Source of the DNA: Hyposmocoma kahamanoa
Lineage: Eukaryota; Arthropoda; Insecta; Lepidoptera; Cosmopterigidae
Assembly (NCBI RefSeq): GCF_003589595.1
Contig: NW_020653337.1
Span: 2,680,935-2,744,934 of the forward strand
DNA: 64,000 nt
Direction: 5' to 3'
This document shows, in pieces, positions 33,169 through 43,114 of the stretch; the stretch's first letter is position 1; every line of letters begins with the position of its first letter. The notes beneath the pieces were generated by a model, which had not been told where the DNA came from, did no database searches, and worked only from the letters and a program-made list of their open reading frames with translations. Both the position numbers and the translations under genes were made by a program.

Positions 33169-35529
33169 TTATTCTTCGGAGCTCTCGTATTCTTCGTTTA
33201 AAATAAACATTTCCCTTGCCTCCTTTGAGAAGGACTTCGACTTATTTGCTCGTTTTTTCCTGGTACAGCTTATTCCCCTAATAAGATCAGATGTTAATAA
33301 AAGTCTATTCAACACATCTCTATTGCATTCCACCCTACTAAATTTACGAGCAAAATCTATGCGATACTTTCGCAGATGTTTATTTCTAGCCTCTGAGGCC
33401 TCCTCTGACAACTGTCCTATTGGCAAAATGGCCTGTTCAATGACTTCAGCCCCATGCATTAAGATTTTGTGAACTGTAGGTGACATGGGGTACCATCCAT
33501 TCAATTCTACATACATTTTTGCTGTAGTTTGGGCAAATACATAAAATTTTTCGTGGTTAATGTTGAATCCACTCGATAAAATTTCCAATATAGTATGAAA
33601 CCTTTTTATTAGGGATATATCGATTCCAGTGATCCGAGACGAAGTTTCTGGGTCATTAAAAAATCTTCTGGATGTATTGCCATCATTACTGTTGCCGTAA
33701 CCTACTTTTGGGATGTCGACAAGTAGCCCCATTTCTTCCCTGAAACTTTTTTGTATCCGCTCTTTTGTTTCTTTAACAACTTTCTTTTCTTCTTCAGATC
33801 GGGCTTGCCACTTTTTGGTACGAGCTTTATATGCCAAATGCAACAATTGCTCGAAAAAACGGATTCGGGCATGGAGAATCGAAAGCCCAAACTTTAAAGA
33901 TTCTTTATTTGCTTCAACCCTTTTAAGATTATTAAAATCTTTTGACGTTTGGCCACATATATAACAACGCATTGTCGAAGCCGTATCAGTCGCAGCATTG
34001 CAGACCTTACCATCTACCATTGTCAAGAGCAGGGTGTGTTTTATTTTGGTACCTTGTTTGTTTAGTTCTGTACTTTTTAAACGTGTTTTTTGAGTTTCAA
34101 TGAATGATATCTCTTCTTTGGTTATATCTTTCGTCTCATGAACAAAACGGGCTCGGATAGGTCGACAAAACCTCACTGATGAGGGTACTGGATTTTGCCA
34201 CACTGTCTTCTTTGTTTCACCGTTAATAGAGACAATCAACCTCACTGGAACTAATGAACTAAAGAATATATTTGAATCATCATTGATTGTTTCGATAAAT
34301 CTTTGTTTGAATTGTGTCTGATGAGATCCGTCACAACCCCATTTTGACACCAAAATTAAATTCTCTCTTTCATTTTCAGCCAAAGAGTCTACGACATCAC
34401 TTAAATAATCCATCAGACGCAAAGTCGTATGGTCCAATAGTGCTTGAAGATCCACTTCAAAACTGGTCTCAGTAACTTTGATGTATTTTTCATCCGGGTA
34501 ACATTCCTTTTTCGCTTTTTGGATAATTGTGTAACAAGGGTACACATCTTTCCTTTCGCCTTGGATTAGTTCCCATTGTCTTCGTGTGAAGTCATCTTCC
34601 ACGAACAACGCCAACGCTTCTTGTGGTGTGTATTTCATTGTTGCCTTATCTTTCTTGGCTGATGATATGATACTTCGAAATTTTGTAGCTCTATTCGGAG
34701 AAGCCGTGATTTCTTTCAAAACTTTGGAAGTATCGGTATTCCTGGAAGTGCCGTGACTAACACGAGCAGCGAAGGTCAACTCATCAACGGGTACCTGGTC
34801 CCGTAAATCCTTTGTTCTCCGTCGCTTGCTCCTTTCACTTAATTCTTGGAATTGTTTTTGCGGCCTTCCCGGTTTATAACACCACGTGGGCAGCTCAATT
34901 GTTGTTTTGAGCCAATCTGCGTTCTTATTTAAGAATATATGTTCTATGCTGTGAGATTCTGTCCATTTTTTCTTGAAGCTGGTTTTGAAAAACCTCAACG
35001 AACGACTTAAAACGCTCTTTTCCTCGACTGGGCAACATGTGAGCCCTACGAGCTTTTTTTCTAATAAAATAAATTTTTCTTCATTTTTTTTTCCTTTAAA
35101 CTCCTTCAATATGTCATACAGTTCCAATCTAGTAAGTTTTTTTACTTTCTCCGGAGAATCTGAGACAAGAGAAAGCAAAATTAGTGAATTTTTATATTTT
35201 GAATATTGTATACCTAAAATTTAAAACACGTGTACAAAATAAAGTTGAAAGTTGTTGAATGCTTTTATTGCTTATTTATGTAGACAAAAGTCTGAAATAT
35301 ATGCTAACATGAAAAGTTAAGGGCGACAAGACGCGACACGTGGTCAAATCTACTATGATATCTCAAATTTAGTGAAAAAAATCAGGTAGTAAAAAGATGT
35401 TTCCAATATTGACTCAGTAAATAGGAAATTCGAGTAAAGAACTATAATAATGTGTGTAATAATATAGTACATACCTCCAACTTCCATGTCTAATTGTTGT
35501 TTTTGTTGTAGTCCACTACACGAAGCCAT
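33169..35529 (-). CDS. Transib/RAG1-like transposase, two exons (about 681 aa)
   Basis: A DDE transposase that would cut and paste its own element in the nucleus. Exon 1 (35529-35475) starts with ATG and encodes 18 codons plus one base. The intron (35474-35160, GTATGT...TTGTCTCAG) is followed by exon 2 (35159-33169). The junction restores Asp and stays in frame with the long ORF. Without splicing there is no ATG until residue 181 of that ORF, because the track-style start at 35178 is TTG. Numbering from that TTG, features aligned by eye to the RAG1 core are: GRPQKQF plus a basic helix (104-127, like the GRP nonamer-binding domain); CDGSHQ with Asp283; MVDGKVCN with Asp389; CYIC (405-408); H570 and H575 in VHKILMH; and Glu593 in SEEASEARNKH. 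These are the three catalytic acids and the Cys2/His2 zinc ligands. No stop or frameshift occurs. Confidence 0.9.
35160..35474 (-). other. intron of the Transib transposase gene (315 bp)
   Basis: The donor is G|GTATGT at 35474-35469. The acceptor is a pyrimidine run TTTTGCTTTCTCTTGTCTCAG ending at 35160. Splicing joins phase-1 ends and gives an uninterrupted reading frame. A 5' intron after a short first coding exon fits an insect gene. Confidence 0.8.
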
Positions 35530-35733
35530 ATTTCACTTAGAATTTAGTGTCACAAAAGAGAGAGTCGAGAACAAAGATGTGCGATTCCGACAACGACTGA
35601 GTTTCGACTGACCAGGTAGTCAGAGGGCCGGCGCGGGCGCTGGTGGGGAGCTTCCCCTTCGATAAACGGCTTACTGGGCTACATGAAACGAGCATTATAT
35701 GTGTCATTATATTAAAATTGTGATTTTGAATTA

Positions 35734-35766
35734 TGACCGGATTTTAGAGTCTAATACTCCTATGTG
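35734..35766 (-). repeat. Transib right TIR
   Basis: This is the reverse complement of the left terminus with two changes (position 15 T to A, position 21 A to T). It is followed directly by the target duplication CGTGC at 35767-35771. Confidence 0.9.
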
Positions 35767-35895
35767 CGTGCGCAGGACAATGCGACTACGCAAGTTTGGG
35801 CAGGTGCAAGACAATCGTGTTTATTTTACCTGAATGTGGTTTGAGTACGTAAAACCGCAATAGTTCTTGGTAATTGCCATATATGTCGTCAATTG

Positions 35896-36125
35896 ACGAC
35901 CTCGGTGGCCCTAGGGTTTGCGCTGTGGGCGCTGGATGTGGAGGTCCCGGGTTCGATTCAAAGTAGGATTCGGGTAGTACCAATTTAAGAAATGAACTTT
36001 TACTAAATTTGTTCTGCTCTGGGTGTTACGGGTAAATTCCGTTGCTCTGGTACTCATAGTAACAGGGAATTCCCTAGTTTCCGACCAGGCAATTTGGTGT
36101 GGTTGTCTCGAACAAAAAAAAAAAC
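35896..36125 (+). mobile_element. tRNA-derived SINE (SINE-c), full copy
   Basis: It has a box-A-like CTCGGTGGCCCTAGGGTTTG, a box-B-like GGGTTCGATTC and a body with TCTGGGTGTTACGGGTAAATTCC and TCTGGTACTCATAGTAACAGG. The tail is an A-run at 36114-36125. Related copies lie at 48166, 52203 and 56715. Confidence 0.75.
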
Positions 36126-36154
36126 ACTGAATGCTTTCGTTTTATTATTCTATA

Positions 36155-36386
36155 CAGAAAATAGAAGCCGACCCTCAAGTGAACTTTAATGGAATCAATC
36201 ACACTTTTTAATGGAATCAATGACACTTTTCCATTGAATCAAATCATAACATGACATTGTTCAAAACATCTGTACCTATCATGCACATTAAAAATTTGAA
36301 ACGTATAATTGAATCTCGTTGCAAATGATTCGGAAATGTGATTGATTCCATTAAATTTCACAAGACAAGAGTCAGCTTTTGTTCAG
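36155..36386. mobile_element. TA-flanked inverted-repeat element (232 bp)
   Basis: The ends form an inverted repeat of ~50 bp, best near AACTTTAATGGAATCAATCA (left) and its reverse near 36338-36358. TA dinucleotides flank it (36153-36154, 36387-36388), as for a Tc1/mariner-mobilised MITE. The AATGGAATCAAT motif is repeated inside. Confidence 0.6.
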
Positions 36387-36773
36387 TATATACAAACACG
36401 ATTTAAGTTAGGTCACGGTACTGAAGTGCGCATTTATATACGGTTTATCCTTTATATACTAATTATGATATAGTAGCATGCAACCTAGTTGCCAAGTCAC
36501 TGGTTATAAGGTCATGTCTTGTTTAACACATATAACTACTGCACTCGTAACTAGACGAGAACTAAAGCATGAACTGAAAGTCTAAGTGAAATAAGTATAT
36601 TATCAGAGGTTAATAACCATAACAATGAGCTCCTTGCGAATACAATAGGAATATTAATTAGTATTATGGAATTATATTACGTACAGTGAAGAGAACATTA
36701 TGTTTGACACTGACCTTAGGGCCGTTTATATCGCAAGCAGGCATAAAGTCGTTATCAAAATTTTCAGTTCTTT

Positions 36774-36998
36774 CTTTGATGACACCAAGTGACGAGGCGG
36801 ATAAGTCAACAACAAAGATCTGAGGGGCGCTGCCACTGCGTCCTTCACCCTGAGACAAGTTGACAAGTCCCATGTGCCCGTAATTTCATCAGCACTCTTA
36901 CACTTTCAAACAAACGCCACATTACTGTTTGGCGACAGAAATAGGTAAGGTGGCAGTACTTCTCTGAAAGAACTCTTTCACAAAAAACGCTACTGCTA
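36774..36998 (-). mobile_element. SINE-a, interrupted at its 5' end by the mariner
   Basis: The reversed family runs from GATGACACCAAGTGACGAGG to the 5' end CGCTACTGCTA. The TACTAAAA expected next in other copies resumes beyond the mariner at about 38252-38259. Part of the 69-codon frame at 36664 lies over it. Confidence 0.75.
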
Positions 36999-38248
36999 CG
37001 TGGGGTGCACTATAAGTTTCCGGAATTAATAAGAAAAAAAATACTATAAATGGTCAGAAATAAGTTTATTGTTTCACAATATTCTCCGTTAGCGTTAATG
37101 CACTTTTTCACACGAATGAATCAATTTTGGAAACATTTATGCCACTCCTCCGTGAAAATCTCTGAAACATATTTTTCATACTCTTCGACAGCCCCCTCAG
37201 GTGATGAAAATAGTTGACCGCGTAACTGGTTCTTAATTTTTGGAAATAAATAAAAGTCACAAGGTCGGGATAGTACGCGGGATGGCTCATAAGGTCAACG
37301 TTGTCCACCTTCAAAAATTCATTTGACTGTCTGGTCGTATGAGAACTGGCATTATCGTGGTGCAAGGTGATACAGCGTTTACGATTATTTTTACGGAGTT
37401 TGTCAATAACTTCCGGCAAACAAATGGTCATGTACCAATCACTATTCACGGTACAACGTTTCTTCAAATCAACAGTAGCCACGTGTCTAGTTTTATTAAA
37501 AAAAGAAACAATTGTCCGCTTAGAGGCATTTTCCACGCGCGCCACTTTGGTTGGTTTCGGCTCATCTCAAAAGACCCATACGCTCGATTGCTACTTTGTT
37601 TTGCTATCGTAACTATAAATCCATGTTTCGTCACCTGTTACTATGTTCCACACGAAATTTGACACGCCTTCTTTGAATCTGGTAAGCATGGTATTGCACC
37701 TAGTGACGCGATCCGTTTTTTGAGCCTCAGTCAAATTGTGTGGGAACCACCGAGAGCACAGCTTTTACACACCCAATTGTTTGTGTAGTATTGATTGTAT
37801 TCCACTCATGCCTATGCCTAAAGATGCCCCAATCTCATGATATGTAACATGCCTGTCTGTTTTGATCATACGGCGCACAGCATCGATATTTTTGTTGTTC
37901 ACAGCAGTGGACGGGCGACCATCAGGAAATTGAATTCTGCAAACCAGCTATAAATAGTCGTCTTTCACGGTGCTTCATCGCCAAAAGCAGTTTGAAGCCG
38001 AGCGAAGCTTCGCTGAGCTGTTAAATTACACTTAAAGTCGTAGAAAATCATACTATGAAAATTTTCACGAGTTTAATCCATGGCGATGTAGACAACCAAT
38101 TTCTAAAATCACGCCACTATGTAAAAACAAGTGACAGTCAGATGAAGCAAACAGTATTTTGCAGCCAAAGAGTTCCATTTTCAAATGTTCTAATTACTTT
38201 ATTAAGTTTTTATGTAAGTGGCCAGTTCCGGAAACTTATAGTGCGGCC
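36999..38248 (-). mobile_element. mariner element, decayed
   Basis: The inverted ends share GCACTATAAGTTTCCGGAA and are flanked by TA (36997-36998, 38249-38250). The length of about 1250 bp is normal for mariner. The transposase inside (minus strand) has several breaks, so the copy is dead. Confidence 0.85.
37077..38025 (-). pseudogene. mariner transposase (mori-like), broken
   Basis: Reading on the minus strand from about 38025: MIFYDFKCNLTAQRSFARLQ (the helix-turn-helix start), then frameshifts and stops, then QSILHKQLGV, LTEAQKTDRV, IVTGDETWIYSYDSKTK and a stop. The longest open piece (37545-37108) begins ARVENASKRTIVSFF and holds LHHDNASSHTTRQ. The first catalytic Asp (GDETW) and the second (HHDN) are kept. 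At the third, 35 residues after HHDN, the sequence is PDLVTFIYFQ instead of PDLAPxD, so that acid is gone. Family identity is clear; activity is not possible. Confidence 0.85.
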
Positions 38249-38426
38249 TATGTACTAAAATAGTTCACAAAAGTGTAAGATATATTTACATTAATCCAGT
38301 ATCTCACCTGATGTCACGTAAAAGTGCAGACGATGATGGTATATGCTCACTTAGAAGGTATCTGAACGCTGACCTTAAAAATAACTAGGTCGCGTCGTTC
38401 GACATGCACACGGCACAGAGCCGTTT

Positions 38427-38640
38427 AGTAGCAATAGAGCTCCTTGTGGCAGAGTTCATCCACGGTAGTACTACCTCCATACCTATTTCTGCAAGGGCAA
38501 GATTGCTGGTGACAACTAAAGGCAGATAAGATTTGTCAATTTTCTGTCTCAAGGTGATGGGTCCAATGGCAATGCCCCTCAGCTCTTTGCGATCTATAGC
38601 TCTCCGAGTGTCACTGCAATTGTTATGCATCGCTAACTAA
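38427..38640 (+). mobile_element. SINE-a, diverged copy
   Basis: It starts AGTAGCAATAGAGCTCCTTG and lacks the ATTACTGCGTTCCGG middle. It ends near TGTTATGCATCGCTAAC. The 81-codon reverse frame here is an artefact. Confidence 0.75.
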
Positions 38641-38659
38641 TTTCTTGCAATGTAAAAAA

Positions 38660-40105
38660 TAGAGGTATTGAACAATTCCACCCCGAAAAATCTATAAAAG
38701 AAACAAACATCCAAAACAATTGAGAGATCAAGAGGAACTATAGACGAAACTGCAGTGTGCATCGATCGGGAGACCCAGATTCCAGATCCAAAGGCAAATA
38801 GGTCATGAAACGCGTCGCGTTTAATTATTTATCTCGGTGCATTTCAAATACGGTGGAAACTACCAAAAGAGAAATTAATATAGTTTGGAATGCCTTTTAT
38901 TGTACAAAACTCGAATGACAGATGGATTAGAGTGCATTGACACCGAACCGGTTCTTTTAATATACCTTTGTTACAAATTTATAAAGTGGTTCATCAGTTT
39001 CAAACATGTACAAGGTTTGTAACTGAAATCATCAAAAATCTATTCACAAATATTAGAATAGAATAGAAACCATTTATAACAACGCTATAATATAAAAATA
39101 CACAGAAAATAAAATAAAAAAGAAAAAGCTAAAATGAAATCAAAAATAATAAACAACAAGAAAGCAAACATTAAATATCAACCACAACTTGAATAAACGT
39201 CTTATGTGCAGCTGTGGCATATACAAAAGGATCTACTCAGATTTTTAGTGGACCCTAGTAAATATTACCAACAATAAACGTTATTGAAATTCAAGAAATA
39301 GAGTTAGTAAAAACGAACTAGAATAGAATAATTTATTTTCATTGTCTGTCGTTGATTGATGTATTTCAAGGCTCCTGAAATTAGAGTTAGAGCTGTAGTT
39401 TCAAGGTCTACAGCAAGGACGTCTAATTTGGATGACAATGGTTAGTTTAACGTTGTTTTTGAACATACAGGCATACGCAAAACAAAGACCACAAAGATAA
39501 GAGGCCAAATTCCACTGGAGTATATTAAAGTAACAAATCTATTACGCTTCAGGAAGCACGAAACTAGCACAACATGTTAACAAAGTATAAAAACAAATGG
39601 AAATATTTGCATCTTCAATGTAAAACAAGAATGTATAGGTTACAGAAAAGAACTTTAACATAAATGTTTTGCTCTTCTCATATAATATTACTGTTAGTTT
39701 TAACTATGAGTATATAAGTTTGAAAACTTCTTGCTTCAGATATCTATTGACGTGATGTTGACATTTAGATCGACAGGCGTTCCGTCCGAGCTATAATTGT
39801 TATAGATAAGAATGCTATCGTCATTTTCAACATTTACTTGATTGATGTTCATAATTAGTTAACACTTTATTTTAACAACAGCCACAACAACACCAACAAC
39901 CTTATTATATGACCCTAGACCAGAGATGGGCAATGGATAAAAACCCAAACACCTCGAGTTTTAACCGGGTTTTTAACCAAAGTGCTGGGTTTTATCCCAT
40001 TTCTGCACAAAATCGTGGGCTGAAACGGCCAATACGGAATTTGTGCTACGGCCAAAATAAATTTTGATGTAAAAAAATATTTTTTAGACGAAAAAGAGAC
40101 AACAA
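38660..40105. other. unassigned AT-rich DNA
   Basis: 39040-39180 is very A-rich. No gene or repeat recognised. Confidence 0.4.
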
Positions 40106-40112
40106 AAAGAGT

Positions 40113-40360
40113 TCATCATCATATCATCATTACCCATTAGTGGACTGCCACTGCTGGACATAGGCCATTTCCAACGCCATTTCGCCGGGTCCACAGCTCG
40201 TCACTCCATCTGGCCAGAGGGCGACCTATATTACGTTTGCCGAGTCGTGGTTTCCATTCAAGGACTAGCTTCCCCCATCGGCTGCCAATTCTTCGACAGA
40301 TATGGCTAGCCCACTGCCACTTCAGCTTGCTTATTCTACCAGTTATGTTGAGGAACAAAA
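40113..40360 (-). pseudogene. RTE-type LINE ORF2 C-terminus plus 3' tail
   Basis: The minus-strand translation reads GRISKLKWQWASHICRR, SRWGKLVLEWKPRLGKRN and IGRPLARWSDEL, the conserved C-terminal block of RTE-like LINEs. It is followed by the typical end CCTATGTCCAGCAGTGGCAG and ATGATGAT repeats. The frame stays open, but the copy is cut off at its 5' side near 40360. Confidence 0.75.
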
Positions 40361-40856
40361 AGAGTGGTTTGCTTTTTTTATTATTATATATAAATATTAG
40401 GTATAACTGGTTGATGGCTTTATTGTCTCAATCAATCGTGATCTTGGAACCTGTAAAGGGCCCGAAACATTGGCAGTTACCGCTTTTAAGGCGAGTTACC
40501 GGAGGAGAGGTGGGAAAAACTGTTTTGCTAGATCAAATGGTTTAGGTATTTACTATTAAATGACGGTCTCACAAAAAAATTATAATACACTTAAGGATAT
40601 TGTTTAAACAATAGCTAACTTTGTAGATAATTTTCATACGTAGATATTTCTCCATAAGTACGGCAGAGACCGTGCTAAATTGAAGCCCTGTTAAATTCAC
40701 ATTTATCCCGAAATTTGACGTCGGATCTGTATCAATTTTCTCCGCCAGATTTTATTTTATTCATATTAATTTACAGTGCGCGGATTGCGGGACGCGAAGG
40801 ACGACCTGACCTAAAATCTAGGCACGAGTTGAAATTCGTCGCCTTAAGTCACAAGT

Positions 40857-41155
40857 TAGTAGCAGTAGAGCTCCTTGTGAAAGAGGTCTTTCAGGGTAGT
40901 ACTGCCTCCTTATCTATTTCTGCCGCGAAGCAGTAATGTCAGCATTACTGTGTTCCGATTTTGAAGGGTAAGTGTGCTGGTGAAATCACAGGCACATGGG
41001 ACTTGTCAACTTATGTCTCAGGGTGACGGGCGCAGTGGCAGTGCCCCTCAGATGTTTGCGATTTAAAGCCCTGCAACTGTTATGGATAGGTGTGTAGCTT
41101 ACCATCAGGCGGACGACTTGCTCGTCCCGTCACTTCATATTATATAATAAAAAAA
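40857..41155 (+). mobile_element. SINE-a, best full-length copy (299 bp)
   Basis: It starts at TAGTAGCAGTAGAGCTCCTT and ends with TATTATATAATAAAAAAAGG. In between it carries TACTGCCTCCTTATCTATTT, ATTACTGTGTTCCGATTTTG, GGTGAAATCACAGGCACATG, CAGTGGCAGTGCCCCTCAGA and TGTAGCTTACCATCAGGCGG. No clear tRNA, 7SL or 5S head is visible. Retrotransposition is supported by A-rich tails and by variable 5' truncation among copies. Confidence 0.85.
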
Positions 41156-41159
41156 GGCA

Positions 41160-41590
41160 GTGTTGACAAATTTCGTGTACATCTCAGAGTCTAATTATTG
41201 CATCATTTTTCTGTACATAAACTTTCACTTTCATATAGTTTAAAAACCTGTCCTGATGCTATTTTAGTATGCCTGATGTTACTAATAAATGTTAGTAAGA
41301 TAATAATAATACACAGAAAATAGAGGAAGACCATCAATAACATAGTATCTATTACGAGTGAAACCAAAATATAGCACAAATTGCTTCTTTTAAGCCTTGC
41401 GCGGAAAATTGATAAAGCCGAACTGAAAAGCAATTAACTTGGCAAGCTTAGCGGCTTAACCAGGGCACTATGTTATATGTAAGGAATTTAGATTACCCGA
41501 AAGAACATTTTCAAAGTATTATAGAAAACTGAGTTGCTTAATTTGGTTTGGAGCAAGAAGTATTGAGTAGAATTTGTTGAGACAACAAAT
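41160..41590. other. unassigned DNA
   Basis: A 76-codon reverse frame with hydrophobic residues (41203-41433) has no recognised motif and AT-rich codons. I do not call it a gene. Confidence 0.4.
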
Positions 41591-41596
41591 GTCATC

Positions 41597-41845
41597 ATCA
41601 TTAACCATCAACCCGTTTTTATACGTCCACTGATGGACAAAAGTCTCCTCTCAGATGAGGGTTTTAGGTCATAGTCATTTCACACAGTTACAGCCATTCA
41701 CACGCTTTCCGAGTGTTGTTTCCTTCTTCAAAATGCAGGTTCCGTTACGATGGTTTCTTTCACCGGAAAAAGCTCAAGCTTAAACTCACGGCCTCTACTA
41801 GAGACGCGGTAGGTGAAACTATCAGGCTATCACGGTTTTTTTTAT
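41597..41845 (-). mobile_element. tRNA-derived SINE (SINE-e) copy 2
   Basis: Plus-strand landmarks: GTCCACTGATGGACAAAAGTC, CTCCTCTCAGATGAGGGTTT, ATGGTTTCTTTCACCGG and the reversed tRNA-like head AACTATCAGGCTATCACGG. These are the same blocks as 14825-15070. Confidence 0.7.
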
Positions 41846-42540
41846 AATAAATGTAGCACTATTTAAATAGCTAGTCATAATCTTTCTATTCTCGTCAAGA
41901 ACAAAAAGGCTAAGAACAATGCACGCGGAAGTAGCACGTTGTACAAAGCCACGCGGATCCGCACGGTCCACGTGGTGCTAATCCTATTTGTAGATTCTAC
42001 CTCCGTCCAGGAGATTTCTAAGACAATGACAAAGTGTTTATTAAGTTGGTAAACAAAAGAAAGTCAATGAAAGAAAATGTTTACACACTTGGACATTGCA
42101 CGTTTGTCCCAACTGCTTCCTATTCTTTTGCGACCTTGTTTCACAGCAAAAAATCACTGAGAGAAGCAAGAGAATATGCCATTGGCGAAACATCGCTAGA
42201 TTTTACACGGACATAACTTAAAGACACTGTAGTAAATATATGATAAAACTGCCATGAAAGCTGACCGATAAAAGAGAAACTTTTGTTTGTGGAAATACTT
42301 CAAGATTTCACTCGGGAAGTTGAAGTACACTTGAAGTAAATACAATAGTTAGAGCATGAAAGTTGATCGATTCGTTAGACAAATAGAGAGGTATTCAATA
42401 GCCATTACGTAGTGTAATAAAAATACAATGTATAGTTCAAAGGTTTTATTTAATGTAAGATGAACGCTTGGTCATAATCTCGCCTACACAATACCTATTC
42501 AGTCTAGAATTGAATAGTCCAAAATGGTCGGGAAACATAG

Positions 42541-42792
42541 TTTAGTAGAGGTCCTTGTGAAAGATTTCGTCCAGGGGAGTACTGCTATCTTATCTATTTC
42601 TACCGCCAAGCAGTAATGTGGCACATGAGATTGTCAACTTATGTCTCCGGGTGACGGGCGCAGTGGTTGGAGATCCCTCCAGACCTTTGCGCTTTAAAGT
42701 TCAGACCGGCACTGCAACTGCTATGGACAGGCGTGTCGCTTACCACCAGGGGCACGACTTATTCGTACCATCACTTAGTATTGTAAAAAAAT
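42541..42792 (+). mobile_element. SINE-a copy with internal deletion
   Basis: The family 5' half runs to AAGCAGTAATGTGGCACATG, where about 50 bp are missing, then GAGATTGTCAACTTATGTC to the A-rich tail. Confidence 0.8.
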
Positions 42793-42989
42793 AAAATAAA
42801 AATAGAGTAGTCCATTTCTTTGCCATTTGAATTAGGAAGGAGAAAACGAATTGTTTCATACGAATGAGATACTAAATTTAAAAAGAAGATAGTTGAAAAT
42901 GTTTCTTCTTCATTGAACTTTGTTGATAGGCGGGATCGAAATGGCTCGAAATGAGAAATAACGGAGAGAAGCTCAAAGAGTCCTACGTA

Positions 42990-43114
42990 AGTTCAGTAGC
43001 ACTAAAGCTCCTTGCGAAAAAATTCGTCAAGGAAAGTACTGCTTCTGTCGCCAGGTAATAATGTGAAGCATTACTGCGTTCCGGTTTTGAAGGATAAAGG
43101 TGCTGCTGAAATTA
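42990..43114 (+). mobile_element. SINE-a, 5' piece of an interrupted copy
   Basis: It runs from CAGTAGCACTAAAGCTCCTT to GGTGCTGCTGAAATTA, where a Harbinger-like element begins. The copy resumes at 43985 with TTACAAACATATGGGACATG. Confidence 0.8.

Larger units (their letters stand above)
32896..35766 (-). mobile_element. complete Transib (RAG1-type) DNA transposon, 2871 bp
   Basis: The left terminus CACATAGGAGTATTTGACTC and the reverse-complemented right terminus CACATAGGAGTATTAGACTC agree over 33 bp (through CCGGTCA) with two mismatches. Identical GC-rich flanks CGTGC (32891-32895 and 35767-35771) form a 5-bp target duplication, the size and composition typical of Transib. The interior is one two-exon transposase gene on the minus strand with about 240 bp of 5' and 270 bp of 3' untranslated DNA. 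No other element interrupts it. The 5' part includes a GC-rich patch (about 35628-35660). Known Transib ends begin CACWRTG, so CACATAG is a variant. Confidence 0.92.

Noticed and set aside
33713..33964. Open frames on the plus strand within the Transib gene (also 34973-35224)
   Set aside because: Antisense shadows of the transposase, with no motifs of their own.
33169..35178. Idea that the long ORF is a host RAG1 gene or part of an immune recombinase
   Set aside because: It sits between transposon termini with a target duplication and is alone, without a RAG2-like partner, so a mobile Transib transposase is the better reading.
40445..40475. A second Penelope-like copy here and at 44791-44822
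   Set aside because: Only about 25 bp of a recurring phrase (CCTGTAAAGG..CGAAA) are present; too little to call.
41203..41433. A small membrane protein
   Set aside because: Hydrophobic residues follow from AT-rich antisense codons; there is no neighbour, promoter or family support.
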